Source: JAJPHC01 sp035255945
GTDB lineage: Bacteria; Acidobacteriota; Thermoanaerobaculia; Gp7-AA8
DNA length: 64,000 nt
Direction: 5' to 3'
Assembly (NCBI GenBank): GCA_035255945.1
Contig: DATEZA010000123.1
Span: 16,514 to 80,513 of the forward strand
Shown piece by piece: positions 23,154 to 32,190 of this stretch. Each line of letters begins with the position of its first letter. Position 1 is the first letter of the stretch. Both the position numbers and the translations under genes were made by a program. The notes below the pieces were generated by a model. That model saw only the letters and a program-made list of their open reading frames with translations, had not been told where the DNA came from and searched no databases.

Positions 23154-23624
23154 ATGATACGCGCCCGCATCATCACCTGCAGCGACGCCGCTTCGCGCGG
23201 CGAACGCGAGGATCGTTCCGGTCCGGCGGTGCGCGAGCTCCTCCAATCGAACGGCTGCGAAGTCGACGCCATCATCGTCGTGCCGGATGACATCGACGCG
23301 ATCGCCACTGCCATCGAGAACGCGACCGGCGACGGCGCGCGGCTCGTCGTCACGACCGGCGGCACCGGCATCGCGGCGCGCGACGTGACGCCCGAGGCGA
23401 CGGCGCGTGTGTGCGATCGCGAGGTGCCCGGATTCGGCGAGGTGATGCGGAGAACCGCGCATCCGATGGCTCCGCTGTCGCGCGCCGGCGCGGCGACACG
23501 TGGATCGGCACTCATCGTGAACTTACCCGGCAGTGAGCGCGGCGCCGTCGAGAACCTGAAGGCCGTGCTCAATCTGATTCCGCACGCACTGCAGCTGCTC
23601 GCAGGCGATACAAAACACGCATGA
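23154..23624 (+). CDS. moaB: MoaB/MogA-type molybdenum cofactor protein
   Basis: A 156-residue molybdopterin-binding (MoCF) protein, likely adenylating molybdopterin or inserting molybdate. Motifs TTGGTGIAARDVTPEAT, PGFGEVMR and LIVNLPGS are all present. MoaB and MogA cannot be separated confidently by eye. The stop overlaps the NamZ start (ATGA). Confidence 0.85.
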   Translation: MIRARIITCSDAASRGEREDRSGPAVRELLQSNGCEVDAIIVVPDDIDAIATAIENATGDGARLVVTTGGTGIAARDVTPEATARVCDREVPGFGEVMRRTAHPMAPLSRAGAATRGSALIVNLPGSERGAVENLKAVLNLIPHALQLLAGDTKHA

Positions 23625-24808
23625 CCGTACAGCCTGGCCTGGAAGTCCTTCTCGACGAGCCCGCTCCGATCCTCGGGCGCAAAATCGGACTCGTCACGCA
23701 TCACAGCGCCGTCACCTCCGACCTGCAGCATGCCGTGCGTCTGCTCAATGCAGGACGCGGCTGGCAGCTCACCGCGCTCTTCGGTCCCGAGCACGGCATC
23801 TGGGGCGAAGCGCAGGACATGGCGCACGTCGAGTCGTCGACCGATCCGGTCACCGGCCTGCCGGTCTACTCGCTCTACGGGCGCAGCGAAGCCGATCTCG
23901 TCCCGCGGCGCGACGTGCTGAAGACGCTCGACGCGCTGGTCATCGATCTGCAGGACATCGGCTCGCGTTACTACACCTTCATCTACACGATGGCCATCTG
24001 CATGCGCGAGGCGGCATCCCTCGGCCTGAAAGTCATCGTGCTCGACCGGCCGAATCCGATCGACGGCTATCACCTCGAGGGCAACATCCGCGAAGAGAAG
24101 TACTCCAGCTTCGTCGGCATGTTCCCGCTGCCGACGCGCCACGGCATGACCGCAGGTGAACTAGCGCGCTATTTCAATGAAGTCTTTCATCTGCAGTGCG
24201 ATCTGACCGTCGTGCCGATGCGCGGCTGGCGGCGCGGGATGTGGTGGGGCGACACGGGACTGCCGTGGGTGATCCCGTCGCCGAACATGCCGACGGTCTT
24301 CACCGCGGCCGTCTATCCCGGCATGTGCCTGATCGAGGGGACGAATCTGAGCGAAGGACGCGGCACGACGCATCCGTTCGAGTTCTTCGGCGCGCCGTGG
24401 CTGAATCCGTTCAAGCTCGCCGACCGCTTGAACGCGCTGGAGCTGCCCGGCATCCGCTTCCGTCCGCACTACTTCCTCCCGCAATTCCAGAAGCACGCGG
24501 GGAAGGTGTGCGGCGGCGTCGAGCTGCACGTGACGAATCGCGGCACGTTCGAGCCGTATCGCACGGGACTGTGGTGTGTGAAAGTCGCGCGCGATCTCGA
24601 TCCGGAGCATTTCGACTGGCGCCGCGAGACGTACGAGTTCGTGTCGGACCGCCTGGCGATCGATCTGCTCGCGGGCAGCGCGCGCTATCGCGAGCTGGTC
24701 GAGAGCGGCGGCAACATCGAGGAGTGGTTCATGGAGTGGGAGAGCCCGCTGCGCGAGTTCGCGCGGATACGCGAGCAGTTCTTGCTGTATCGAGCCGCGG
24801 ACGCGTAG
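23621..24808 (+). CDS. namZ: NamZ-type exo-beta-N-acetylmuramidase (DUF1343)
   Basis: A 395-residue DUF1343 protein; characterised members release N-acetylmuramic acid from muropeptides or MurNAc-oligosaccharides. Hallmarks are GLVTHHSAV, FGPEHGIWGEAQDM, DLQDIGSRYYTFIYTM, VLDRPNPIDGYHLEG and LIEGTNLSEGRGTTHPFEFFG. No signal peptide is visible, so the enzyme may be cytoplasmic and act in cell-wall recycling. It is coupled to the MoaB-type gene by a 4-nt overlap, which is probably only transcriptional convenience. Confidence 0.87.
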   Translation: MTVQPGLEVLLDEPAPILGRKIGLVTHHSAVTSDLQHAVRLLNAGRGWQLTALFGPEHGIWGEAQDMAHVESSTDPVTGLPVYSLYGRSEADLVPRRDVLKTLDALVIDLQDIGSRYYTFIYTMAICMREAASLGLKVIVLDRPNPIDGYHLEGNIREEKYSSFVGMFPLPTRHGMTAGELARYFNEVFHLQCDLTVVPMRGWRRGMWWGDTGLPWVIPSPNMPTVFTAAVYPGMCLIEGTNLSEGRGTTHPFEFFGAPWLNPFKLADRLNALELPGIRFRPHYFLPQFQKHAGKVCGGVELHVTNRGTFEPYRTGLWCVKVARDLDPEHFDWRRETYEFVSDRLAIDLLAGSARYRELVESGGNIEEWFMEWESPLREFARIREQFLLYRAADA

Positions 24809-24810
24809 CC

Positions 24811-24889
24811 GGACAGCGGACGGACGATAATTGCGGGATGCGCAAGTTGGCTCTCGTCCGCTGTCCGCTATCCGTTGTCTGCTGTCCGG
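24811..24889. repeat. Short-period inverted repeat (GGACAGCGGAC / GTCCGCTGTCC)
   Basis: A GGACAGCGGACGG arm faces a run of degenerate units (GTCCGCTGTCC, GCTATCC, GTTGTCTGCTGTCCGG). It occupies the gap before the pseudouridine synthase. TGTCTGCTGTCCGGCGT also occurs at 42167-42183, where it codes for a signal peptide. Confidence 0.65.
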
Positions 24890-24890
24890 C

Positions 24891-25559
24891 GTGATCGAAA
24901 TCCTCTACGAAGATGACGCCCTCATCTTCGTCAACAAGCCTCCGAACCTGATCGTTCAGCGCGCCTATGACGCGGACGAGCCGGTGCTCCTCGAGCTCAT
25001 CGCGAAGCAGCACGGCCACGTCTTTCTCATGCAGCGGCTCGATCGCGGCACGAGCGGCGTGATGTTTTTCTCGAAGCGCGCGGACGTCAACGCGAAGCTC
25101 ACCCGGCAGTTCGAGACGAAGCGGATTCGCAAGCGCTACCTCGCGCTGTGCGAAGGGGAGCTCGCGGAGCGGCAGACGATCGACGCACCGCTGGCGCGCG
25201 TCGGCGCGATCAAGTTCGCGGTGCGCGACGACGGCAAGCGCGCGGTCACGCACATCGAGCCGATCGAGGCGGCGAAAAACGGCTCGTTCGTCGGAATCAT
25301 CCTGGAGACCGGACGCACGCATCAGATCCGCGTGCACTGCGCGGCGATCGGACATCCGTTGGCAGGTGATTGGCTCTATGGAGAGAGAAATGCCGCGCGT
25401 CCGATGTTGCACGCGGCCGAGCTCGTGATGACTCATCCCGTTACAAATAAACCGCTTTCCGTCACTGCGCCGCTGCCCGAGGACTTCGTCGAAGAGGCGC
25501 GGCGGCGCGGCCTCGAAACAGGACGAACCGACCTCGATTCGCCACACCTAAGTCATTGA
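24891..25559 (+). CDS. RluA-family pseudouridine synthase
   Basis: A 222-residue enzyme that isomerises uridine to pseudouridine in rRNA or tRNA. The catalytic Asp sits in MQRLDRGTSGVM; LETGRTHQIRVHCAAIGHPL and GDWLYG are also family blocks. There is no S4 domain, so it is the short form. GTG 24891 begins right at the conserved ILYEDDALIFVNKPP; starts farther upstream would translate the repeat. Confidence 0.87.
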   Translation: MIEILYEDDALIFVNKPPNLIVQRAYDADEPVLLELIAKQHGHVFLMQRLDRGTSGVMFFSKRADVNAKLTRQFETKRIRKRYLALCEGELAERQTIDAPLARVGAIKFAVRDDGKRAVTHIEPIEAAKNGSFVGIILETGRTHQIRVHCAAIGHPLAGDWLYGERNAARPMLHAAELVMTHPVTNKPLSVTAPLPEDFVEEARRRGLETGRTDLDSPHLSH

Positions 25560-25613
25560 ATTTGTTAGAATAATCGCTCCACGACGGCAGTTACGACAGG
25601 CATGAGGACGACC

Positions 25614-26051
25614 ATGAAACTCTGGACAAAAATGGCGATGGCGCTGTCGCTGATGCTCTTCCCCGTGATCGCATCGGCGCAGTTCAAGGACCTCGACACC
25701 GCGATGTCGAGCCTCTCCCGCGGCTTCGGCGGCGGTGACGCGTCGGCGATCGTCAGCGGCATCGGAGACGGAGATCAGGTCATGCTCCAGTTCCCCGGAC
25801 TGGTGAACCAGAGCGGCTTCTTCGGCCGCGACCAGGCGACCTACCTGCTCGAGGGCCTTTTCAGCAAAGTGAAGCCCGCGTCGTTCGATCAGCGCAGCAC
25901 GCGCAAGGTCAGCGCCGAAGGCCAGTACTACATCGTCGCGAGCTGGACGATCCAGAACAACGGCAAGCCCGAAGCGCGCGACCTCTACATCACGCTGAAG
26001 ACGAAGGGCGATCACTGGTCGGTCGTATCGGTGCGCTCCGCGAGCAAGTGA
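25614..26051 (+). CDS. Secreted DUF4783-like (NTF2-fold) protein
   Basis: A 145-residue protein with a signal peptide (MKLWTKMAMALSLMLFPVIASA) and a cone-like NTF2-type domain resembling DUF4783 (FGGGDASAIVSGIGDGDQV, YLLEGLFSKVKPASF, YYIVASWTI). It may be a ligand-binding or structural periplasmic protein. ATG 25614 has GAGG 6 nt upstream; ATG 25602 in frame is possible. TAGAAT at 25566-25571 is a likely -10. The kinase gene begins two bases after its stop. Confidence 0.65.
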   Translation: MKLWTKMAMALSLMLFPVIASAQFKDLDTAMSSLSRGFGGGDASAIVSGIGDGDQVMLQFPGLVNQSGFFGRDQATYLLEGLFSKVKPASFDQRSTRKVSAEGQYYIVASWTIQNNGKPEARDLYITLKTKGDHWSVVSVRSASK

Positions 26052-26052
26052 T

Positions 26053-29000
26053 GTGCGCAGAGCAGTCCACGCAGCCTTATTCTTCCTGATCATCGCCGGC
26101 CTCATCGAGGCCGGCTCCTTTTTTTCTCTTCGCTCCATCGAGCAGACGTTCAACCGCCGCGCGGCGGATCACATCCGCGATGACGTGAGCTACGTCCGCC
26201 AGCGCGTGGCGACGGTCGAAGCGGAGCTCGACGCCACCGCCGACCGCATCGAAGGACGTCTCGCTGCGTTCCATCGCCAGCCGACGCAGGCCGAGCTCTT
26301 CGCGTTGCTGCGCGACGAAGTGCCGCCCTCGCGCACGCGCGGCGCGCGCATCCGCACGCCCGAGGGCGATCTGCTCGCGTGGTGGGGAGAAGAGCTGCGC
26401 GGCGCGGCGGCGAAGACGTACGAGTTCGATGCGACGAACCTCTACATCGTCCGCACGCGCGTCACCGGACGCTACGTCGTCGAGAGCTTCAAGCGCGTCG
26501 TCAATGCGCCGGGCATGGAGAGCTCGATCGATCCGAAGGACGATGAGTGGACCACCGACGCGATGTTCCACGCCGGATTCCTGCGGCAGGAACCGGGCAC
26601 GGTGCGGCAGCTGATCGAGAAGCGTCCCGACGGCGAGCTCTGGATCGACATTACGCCGCGCTCGGTGCGCGAAGTGCTCGACACGACGCGGATGAATGCG
26701 AACGATGCGGCGGCGACGCTGCTGAGCATCGGCGCGATCGTGGTGCTGTTGCTGCTGCGCAATCGCATCGCGACGGTGATCCTGATCGTCCTCGCGCGCG
26801 TCGCACTGCTCCCCGTCCACATCGTCGACGACCCCTTCCGCCTCCTCAAGTTCGACCTCTACGGCTCCCGCCTCCTCGGTCCCTTCAGTAAATCGCCCTT
26901 CGACCTCCTCGCGACGTCGGCCGCCATCGCCGCGATCGTCTTCGTCCTGACGAAGAAAAGTGTGGCGCCGCCGACCCGGCGGCGATCCCCCACCGAGATC
27001 GCCGGCGCCACACTCGTCCGGCTGCTCATCGCGGCTGCGGCCGCCGTCGGATACGTGCTGCTCGTCAGCAATCTCGTCGACAACTCGCGCGTGTCATCGC
27101 TCCCCGATCACATCGTGCCGTCGTCCGCCGCGCAGGCCGTGCTGCTCGCCTCGCTGCTCTGCCTCGCGTACGCCGTGCTGCGGCTGGCGCGCGTGTGGGA
27201 GTGGGGCGCGTGGGCTCCGCATCCCGCGCTGCGGATGCTCGTCACCGCGGTGCTCTGCGGAGTCGCGGTCTGGTATCCGGTGCAGCGCTTCGAGCGCGAC
27301 GGCGCGCGGCGTTTCATCGCCGACACCTACGCGCCGCTCGTCGTCGGCGAAGCGGGACAGCTGCGCACGATGATCGAGGACACGCTGCACAACGAGTTCT
27401 CGCGCACGGAGCTGAGCAGCCTGCTGCCCGACGACTACCGGCGCATGAACCTCGAGGACCTCGCATACGCGCTCTGGCTTCGCAGCGATCTGTCGAAGTG
27501 GCGCATCCCCGCCGTCATCACCGTCAGCGATGATTTCACCGGCAACCTGATCAGCCGCTTCGGTGTCGGACTGCCGCAATTCAACGAGCGCGGCACGACC
27601 ATGGGGCACGAGGTGCTGCAGATCGGCAGCCTCACGCGCGACCTTTTGCATCACGACTTCGACGTGACCGCGTTCGGCACGACCATCGCGCGCGGCAGCG
27701 TGCACGTGGTCAATCCCGCCGATCCCGGCGCGACGTCGTTCGCCGATGTCTATCGCGACTTCTTCGAAACGGGGAGCGAGGACCTCACCACCGGCCTGCA
27801 CGGGCAGGGCGAGCCGGCGGTGTACGACAAGGACGGCAACTCGCACGGCTCGGCGAGCGTCCGCCTGCCGCAGAGCCCCGCGTGGTACATCGCCACGCTG
27901 AAGCCGGGACGCGGCGTCTGGGTCACCGGCCCGCTCAACGATTCATCGGCGATCTATCTGCGCCGTACCGACGACGCGGTCTTCGCCTTTCCGCTCGCCA
28001 TTCCCACCTTCGCGCAGCAGCTGCGCCGCGCGGGCGGCGTGGTGATCTGGGCCATCGCCGCGGCGCTGGCGGCGATCTTCATCCATTCCATTCCGACGCT
28101 CATCGACCTGCTCCGCCGCTTCCCGCACGGCTTCGGCTTCCGCGCGCGGACGGCGATGTATCTGACTACGGTTGTAGTCGTTCCGCTCGTCGTCTTCGTC
28201 CTCTTCGTCCGCGCCTATCTGGCGAACCGGCTCGAAGCGGAGTACGTCGACCGCGGACAGACCGCGCTCAATGCCGCGCAACGCGTGATCGAGGATTACC
28301 TCGCATCGACGACGTCCGCGCCGCCGGAACAGGTGCTCGACGACGAGATCCTCAGCTGGCTCGCGCGCGTGATCGGGCACGACCTGCACCTCTACCGCGG
28401 CGAGCAGCTCGTCGCGTCGAGCCGCCGCGATCTCTTCGCCGCACACGTCGAGTCGGAGCGATTGCCGGGCGACGTCTATTCGGCGATCGTGGTCAACGGC
28501 AGGCAGCTCTTCCGCGCCATGCGTCGCGCCGGCTCGACGCAGTACGTCGAGATCTACAGTCCCATCTCGCTGGTGCGCGGCCGCAGCTACACGCTCGCGC
28601 TGCCGTTCATCGTGCAGGGACGGCAGATCGAAGCGCAGGTGAACGATCTGGCGACGACGATCTACATGCTCCTCGTGTTCATCGTGATCGCCGCGATCGG
28701 TGTCGCGTTCCGCACCGCGAGCAGCGTCACGCGTCCGGTGCAGAGCCTCGTGGTCGGCGCGCGCGAAGTGGCCCGCGGCCATTTCGATGTCGATGTCCGC
28801 GCCCCTTCCGATCCCGACCTCGGACTCCTCGTCACGACGTTCCGCGACATGGCGCAATCGCTTCGCCGTCAGCAAAACGATCTGCGCCACGAGCGCGATC
28901 GGTTGCAGACGCTGCTGGAGAACATCAACGCGGCCGTCGTCGTGCTCGACGGCGCGCGCAACGCCGGCACGATGAACGAAGCGGCGCGGCATCTCTTCCC

Positions 29001-29841
29001 CGCCGGCGAATTGCCGCCGGAGATCCGGGCGATGATCGACGATCACGTCGAATCGAAGGAGCTCGAGCTCGAGCACGATGGCAACGCGCGCACGTTCCGC
29101 GTCTCGATCATTCCGCTCCCCGAAAGCGAAGAGGAGATGGTGATTGCCGAGGACGTGACGGAGATCCTCCGCTCGAACCGGCTCGAGGCGTGGGGCGAGA
29201 TGGCGCGGCAGGTCGCCCACGAGATCAAGAATCCGCTGACCCCGATCCAGCTCACTGCGGAGCATCTGCGCGCGGTGGCGGAGCGCGACGATCCGGCGCT
29301 GCCGAGTGTCGTGCGCAGTGCGGTCGACAACATCCTGCGGCAGGTGGTGACGCTGCGCGAGACGTCGAAGGAGTTCAGCGATTACGCGTCGCTGCGGCAG
29401 GTGCATCGCCGTCCGTTGGATCTGAAGAAATTGCTGAGCGACATCGCGGCCGACTACTCCGCGAGCTCGGAGCGCGGCATCGATTTCCGCGCCGACATCG
29501 AGCCGACGACGCCGGGCAACTACTCCGGCGACGCACGCCTGCTGCGCGGCGCGATCGCCAATCTGATCGAGAACGCGTTCCAGTCCGCGCCCGGCGGACG
29601 CGTGCGGCTGATCAGTCAGGGCATCGATTCGAAGGCCGTGATCTCCATCGAAGACGATGGTCCCGGCGTCCCGGCCGAGCTGCTTCCGCGCATCTTCGAC
29701 CCGTACTTTTCGACAAAGTCGACCGGCACCGGCCTCGGCCTTGCAATCGCGCGCAAGGCGATCGAGGAGCACGGCGGCAGCGTCCGCGCGGAAAACCTCG
29801 AGCCGGGATTCAGAGTGGAGATCGAGTTGCCGTTGAAATGA
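26053..29841 (+). CDS. NtrY-like membrane histidine kinase
   Basis: A 1262-residue sensor kinase. The N-terminus has a helix (residues 5-22), a periplasmic region, then a cluster of helices between about 218 and 410, a second sensory region, and helices near 660, 705 and 875. A HAMP domain (VTRPVQSLVVGAREVARGHF), a degenerate PAS, the HisKA box VAHEIKNPLTPIQLT with the phospho-His, and an HATPase domain (NLIENAFQSA; DDGPGVP; STKSTGTGLGLAI) follow. The architecture resembles NtrY. No response regulator is adjacent, so the partner is unknown. Residues about 303-321 come from an inserted palindromic element. It starts at GTG 26053, next to the stop of the preceding gene. Confidence 0.85.
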   Translation: MRRAVHAALFFLIIAGLIEAGSFFSLRSIEQTFNRRAADHIRDDVSYVRQRVATVEAELDATADRIEGRLAAFHRQPTQAELFALLRDEVPPSRTRGARIRTPEGDLLAWWGEELRGAAAKTYEFDATNLYIVRTRVTGRYVVESFKRVVNAPGMESSIDPKDDEWTTDAMFHAGFLRQEPGTVRQLIEKRPDGELWIDITPRSVREVLDTTRMNANDAAATLLSIGAIVVLLLLRNRIATVILIVLARVALLPVHIVDDPFRLLKFDLYGSRLLGPFSKSPFDLLATSAAIAAIVFVLTKKSVAPPTRRRSPTEIAGATLVRLLIAAAAAVGYVLLVSNLVDNSRVSSLPDHIVPSSAAQAVLLASLLCLAYAVLRLARVWEWGAWAPHPALRMLVTAVLCGVAVWYPVQRFERDGARRFIADTYAPLVVGEAGQLRTMIEDTLHNEFSRTELSSLLPDDYRRMNLEDLAYALWLRSDLSKWRIPAVITVSDDFTGNLISRFGVGLPQFNERGTTMGHEVLQIGSLTRDLLHHDFDVTAFGTTIARGSVHVVNPADPGATSFADVYRDFFETGSEDLTTGLHGQGEPAVYDKDGNSHGSASVRLPQSPAWYIATLKPGRGVWVTGPLNDSSAIYLRRTDDAVFAFPLAIPTFAQQLRRAGGVVIWAIAAALAAIFIHSIPTLIDLLRRFPHGFGFRARTAMYLTTVVVVPLVVFVLFVRAYLANRLEAEYVDRGQTALNAAQRVIEDYLASTTSAPPEQVLDDEILSWLARVIGHDLHLYRGEQLVASSRRDLFAAHVESERLPGDVYSAIVVNGRQLFRAMRRAGSTQYVEIYSPISLVRGRSYTLALPFIVQGRQIEAQVNDLATTIYMLLVFIVIAAIGVAFRTASSVTRPVQSLVVGAREVARGHFDVDVRAPSDPDLGLLVTTFRDMAQSLRRQQNDLRHERDRLQTLLENINAAVVVLDGARNAGTMNEAARHLFPAGELPPEIRAMIDDHVESKELELEHDGNARTFRVSIIPLPESEEEMVIAEDVTEILRSNRLEAWGEMARQVAHEIKNPLTPIQLTAEHLRAVAERDDPALPSVVRSAVDNILRQVVTLRETSKEFSDYASLRQVHRRPLDLKKLLSDIAADYSASSERGIDFRADIEPTTPGNYSGDARLLRGAIANLIENAFQSAPGGRVRLISQGIDSKAVISIEDDGPGVPAELLPRIFDPYFSTKSTGTGLGLAIARKAIEEHGGSVRAENLEPGFRVEIELPLK
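26959..27014. repeat. In-frame palindromic element, GTGTGGCGCCG family
   Basis: A 56-bp element with perfect 12-bp inverted ends (AGTGTGGCGCCG / CGGCGCCACACT) inside the NtrY-like gene. It encodes SVAPPTRRRSPTEIAGAT, a loop between two membrane helices, and keeps the frame. It is the second copy of the family seen at 12725-12815. Confidence 0.85.
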
Positions 29842-29843
29842 CG

Positions 29844-29930
29844 ATGGGTACGTGGGCGCGTGGGCTCGTGGGCGCGTGGGAACTGCGCCCCCGAGCCTAC
29901 GAACCCACGTACCCACGCCCCCGTACCCGC
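29844..29930. repeat. Short-period inverted repeat (GTGGGCGCGTGGG)
   Basis: Degenerate GTGGG-containing units (GGGTACGTGGGCGCGTGGG...) face CCCAC-containing units (CCCACGTACCCACGCCCCC). It fills the gap between the kinase and the CAP gene. Confidence 0.7.
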
Positions 29931-29943
29931 TAGAATCAAAACA

Positions 29944-30825
29944 ATGAAACGCGCCCTCATCAGCATCCTCGTTCTCTTCGCGAGCGCGCTCGCGCTGGGC
30001 GAGGGGCCGCTCGATGAAGTGCGCTTCACGCTGCGCCAGGAGTTCCTCCGCCTCATCAACTCCGACCGCAAACATCACGGACTGAAGCCGGTCGAGCTCG
30101 ACGCGTGGACCTCGACGCTCGCCGACGAGTACTGCCGCACGCAGATCAAAAACGGCACGACCGGGCACTTCACCACCGACGGCCAGTCGCCGTACATGCG
30201 CTATTCGTTCGCCGGCGGCAACGACGGCGTCAGCGAGAACGCGGCCGCGTGGTCGGCGTCGTATCGCTTCAGCGACCGCGCGCTGTACGAAATGATCCGC
30301 CGTTCCGAGGAAGCGATGATCGCGGAACGGTCACCGCATGACGGGCACCGGCGCACGATCCTCGATCCGTACGCGACGCACGTCGGCATCGGCCTGGCGT
30401 GGGAAAAGGGGGAGTTCCGGCTGACGCAGGAGTTCGTCCGGCACTACATCGCGTGGTCACGCCGGCTGCCGCGCGCGGCGATGCTCAACGACAGGATCAC
30501 CGCCACGGGCCGGGTCGAACATGGCTATGTCGCCGACGCGATCAGCGTGCATTACGAGCCGCTCCCGCAGCCGATCTCGCCGATCACCGCGAACGCGATC
30601 GACAGCTACTCGCTCCCCGATCGCCGCCGCGATTACGGCATCGGCGCCGGCGACGAGTTCTCGTTCAACGTCCCGTTCACCGAGGGGCCGGGGATTTACA
30701 CCGTCGTGGTGTGGGTGCGGCATCCGGGCGGGAAGGAATCGTTCCCCGCGAGCAACGTCTCGATCCGCGTCGATCGTTCGGCGACGGGCGAGCCGTACCT
30801 GCTCTCCGGCGGCGGCATGCGATGA
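29944..30825 (+). CDS. Secreted CAP-domain (SCP/PR-1-like) protein
   Basis: A 293-residue protein with a signal peptide (MKRALISILVLFASALALG). The CAP domain occupies about residues 25-175 (EFLRLINSDRKHHGLKPVEL, LADEYCRTQI, GHFTTDGQSPYMRYSFAGGN, SENAA, SPHDGHRRTILDP, VGIGLAW). A beta-rich C-terminal domain follows. Bacterial CAP proteins are extracellular and of mostly unknown function. TAGAAT 7 nt before ATG 29944 and no Shine-Dalgarno suggest a leaderless message. Confidence 0.83.
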   Translation: MKRALISILVLFASALALGEGPLDEVRFTLRQEFLRLINSDRKHHGLKPVELDAWTSTLADEYCRTQIKNGTTGHFTTDGQSPYMRYSFAGGNDGVSENAAAWSASYRFSDRALYEMIRRSEEAMIAERSPHDGHRRTILDPYATHVGIGLAWEKGEFRLTQEFVRHYIAWSRRLPRAAMLNDRITATGRVEHGYVADAISVHYEPLPQPISPITANAIDSYSLPDRRRDYGIGAGDEFSFNVPFTEGPGIYTVVVWVRHPGGKESFPASNVSIRVDRSATGEPYLLSGGGMR

Positions 30826-30826
30826 C

Positions 30827-31744
30827 ATGCCCGACTCCAACTCCATCTACGACTGCATCATCATCGGCGGCGGTCCCGCGGGCCTGACCTGCGCGATCTT
30901 CCTCGGACGTTACCGCCGCCGCGTCCTCCTCTGCGACAACGGACGTCCGCGCAACTACGCATCGCGCGCGATTCATGGCTTCATCGGGCAGCACAACATC
31001 CCGCCCGGTGAGCTGCTGCGGCGCGGACGCGAAGAAGCGATCGCCGCAGGGGTCGAGGTCTGCGACTGCACCGTGTCGAGCATCGAGCGTGTCGGCGCCG
31101 ACTTCTGCGTGACCACGACCGCCGGCACGATGCGCACGCGCCGCGTCGTGCTCGCGTACGGCGTGCGCGACATCGTTCCCGACATCCCGCACCTCACCGA
31201 TTTCTATCCCGGCAGCGTCTATCACTGTCCCGACTGCGACGGCTACGAAGTCACCGGCAAGCGCGTCGGGATCATCGGCCGCGGCAAGCGCGCGGCGGGC
31301 CTCGCGCTCAAACTTTTGCAGTGGAGCAATGAGCTCACGATCTTCGTCGACGGGCAGCCGCGCGATTTTTCGCAGGAGCACACCTCGAAGTTGCTGGCCG
31401 AGGGGATCGGCGTGAAAGATGAAAAAGTGCTGGCGGTGACAGGGCACGGCGATCAGATCGCGCATGCGGTGCTGGAGACCGGCGAGCGCGTGGCGATCGA
31501 TGCGCTCTTCTTTTCGATCGGCACCGTTCGCAGTTGCACGCTCGCCGAGGACCTCGGATGCAAGGTCTTCGAAGGTGAGCCGTGCATCGTCGTTGACGAT
31601 TACAAACAGACCAGCGTCGAAGGCGTGTACGCGATCGGCGACCTCGCCCCCGGCTCCCAACTCGCGGTGACCTCGGCCGCGGATGGTGCCGTCGCCGCGG
31701 TGGCGATCAACAAGTCCCTCCTCCCCCCGTCCCGCCTGGTGTAG
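30827..31744 (+). CDS. Thioredoxin reductase-like FAD oxidoreductase
   Basis: A 305-residue NAD(P)H-dependent flavoprotein. FAD-binding GGGPAGLTCAIFLGRYRRRV is at residues 13-32, the redox disulphide motif is HCPDCDGYE near 133, the NADPH-site is GIIGRGKRAAG and the FAD C-terminal motif is GVYAIGDL. It may reduce a thioredoxin-like or other disulphide partner. The start ATG 30827 is one base after the CAP stop. Its stop TAG lies inside a GTGTAGGACAAGC element, so the last residues (PSRLV) border or derive from repeat DNA. Confidence 0.83.
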   Translation: MPDSNSIYDCIIIGGGPAGLTCAIFLGRYRRRVLLCDNGRPRNYASRAIHGFIGQHNIPPGELLRRGREEAIAAGVEVCDCTVSSIERVGADFCVTTTAGTMRTRRVVLAYGVRDIVPDIPHLTDFYPGSVYHCPDCDGYEVTGKRVGIIGRGKRAAGLALKLLQWSNELTIFVDGQPRDFSQEHTSKLLAEGIGVKDEKVLAVTGHGDQIAHAVLETGERVAIDALFFSIGTVRSCTLAEDLGCKVFEGEPCIVVDDYKQTSVEGVYAIGDLAPGSQLAVTSAADGAVAAVAINKSLLPPSRLV

Positions 31745-32190
31745 GACAAGCTCTCAGCTTGTCCCCCAGGGTTTCCCACCCCTCGCCGGGGGGACAAGCT
31801 GAGAGCTTGTCCTACACCAGGCGATCCAGAGCGCCTGTCCGCGTGCCGCCGTTCTCGGAGGAGCACGTCTCGACCGCGGCGGTGGGCCGATCAACAAGTC
31901 CCTCCTGCCACCGTCCCGCCCTGGTGTAGGACAAGCTCTCAGCTTGTCCCCCCAAGGGTTTCCCACCCCTCGCCGGGGGGACAAGCTGAGAGCTTGTCCT
32001 ACACCAGGCGATCCAGAGCGCCTGTCCGCGTGCCGCCGTTCTCGGAGGAGCACGGCTCGACCGCGGTGGTGGCGATCAACAAGTCCCTCCCTGCCACCGT
32101 CCCGCTTGGTGTAGGACAAGCTCTCAGCTTGTCCCCCCAAGGTTTCCACCCTCCGCCGAGGGACAAGCTGAGAGCTTGTCCTACACCGCC
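31705..32190. repeat. Tandem triplication (~185-bp unit) of a convergent gene junction
   Basis: The unit begins GATCAACAAGTCCCTCC, the 3' end of the flavoprotein gene, at 31705, 31889 and 32074 (periods 184 and 185). Each unit holds a GTGTAGGACAAGC...GCTTGTCCTACAC palindrome and a copy of the 3' end of the opposite-strand gene (GCGATCCAGAGCGCCTG). Only the outer copies are joined to full genes. This accounts for the whole 436-nt non-coding stretch. Confidence 0.9.

Noticed and set aside
31705..32190. CRISPR-like array
   Set aside because: The repeat unit is ~185 bp with no unique spacers and contains gene 3' ends; it is a tandem duplication.
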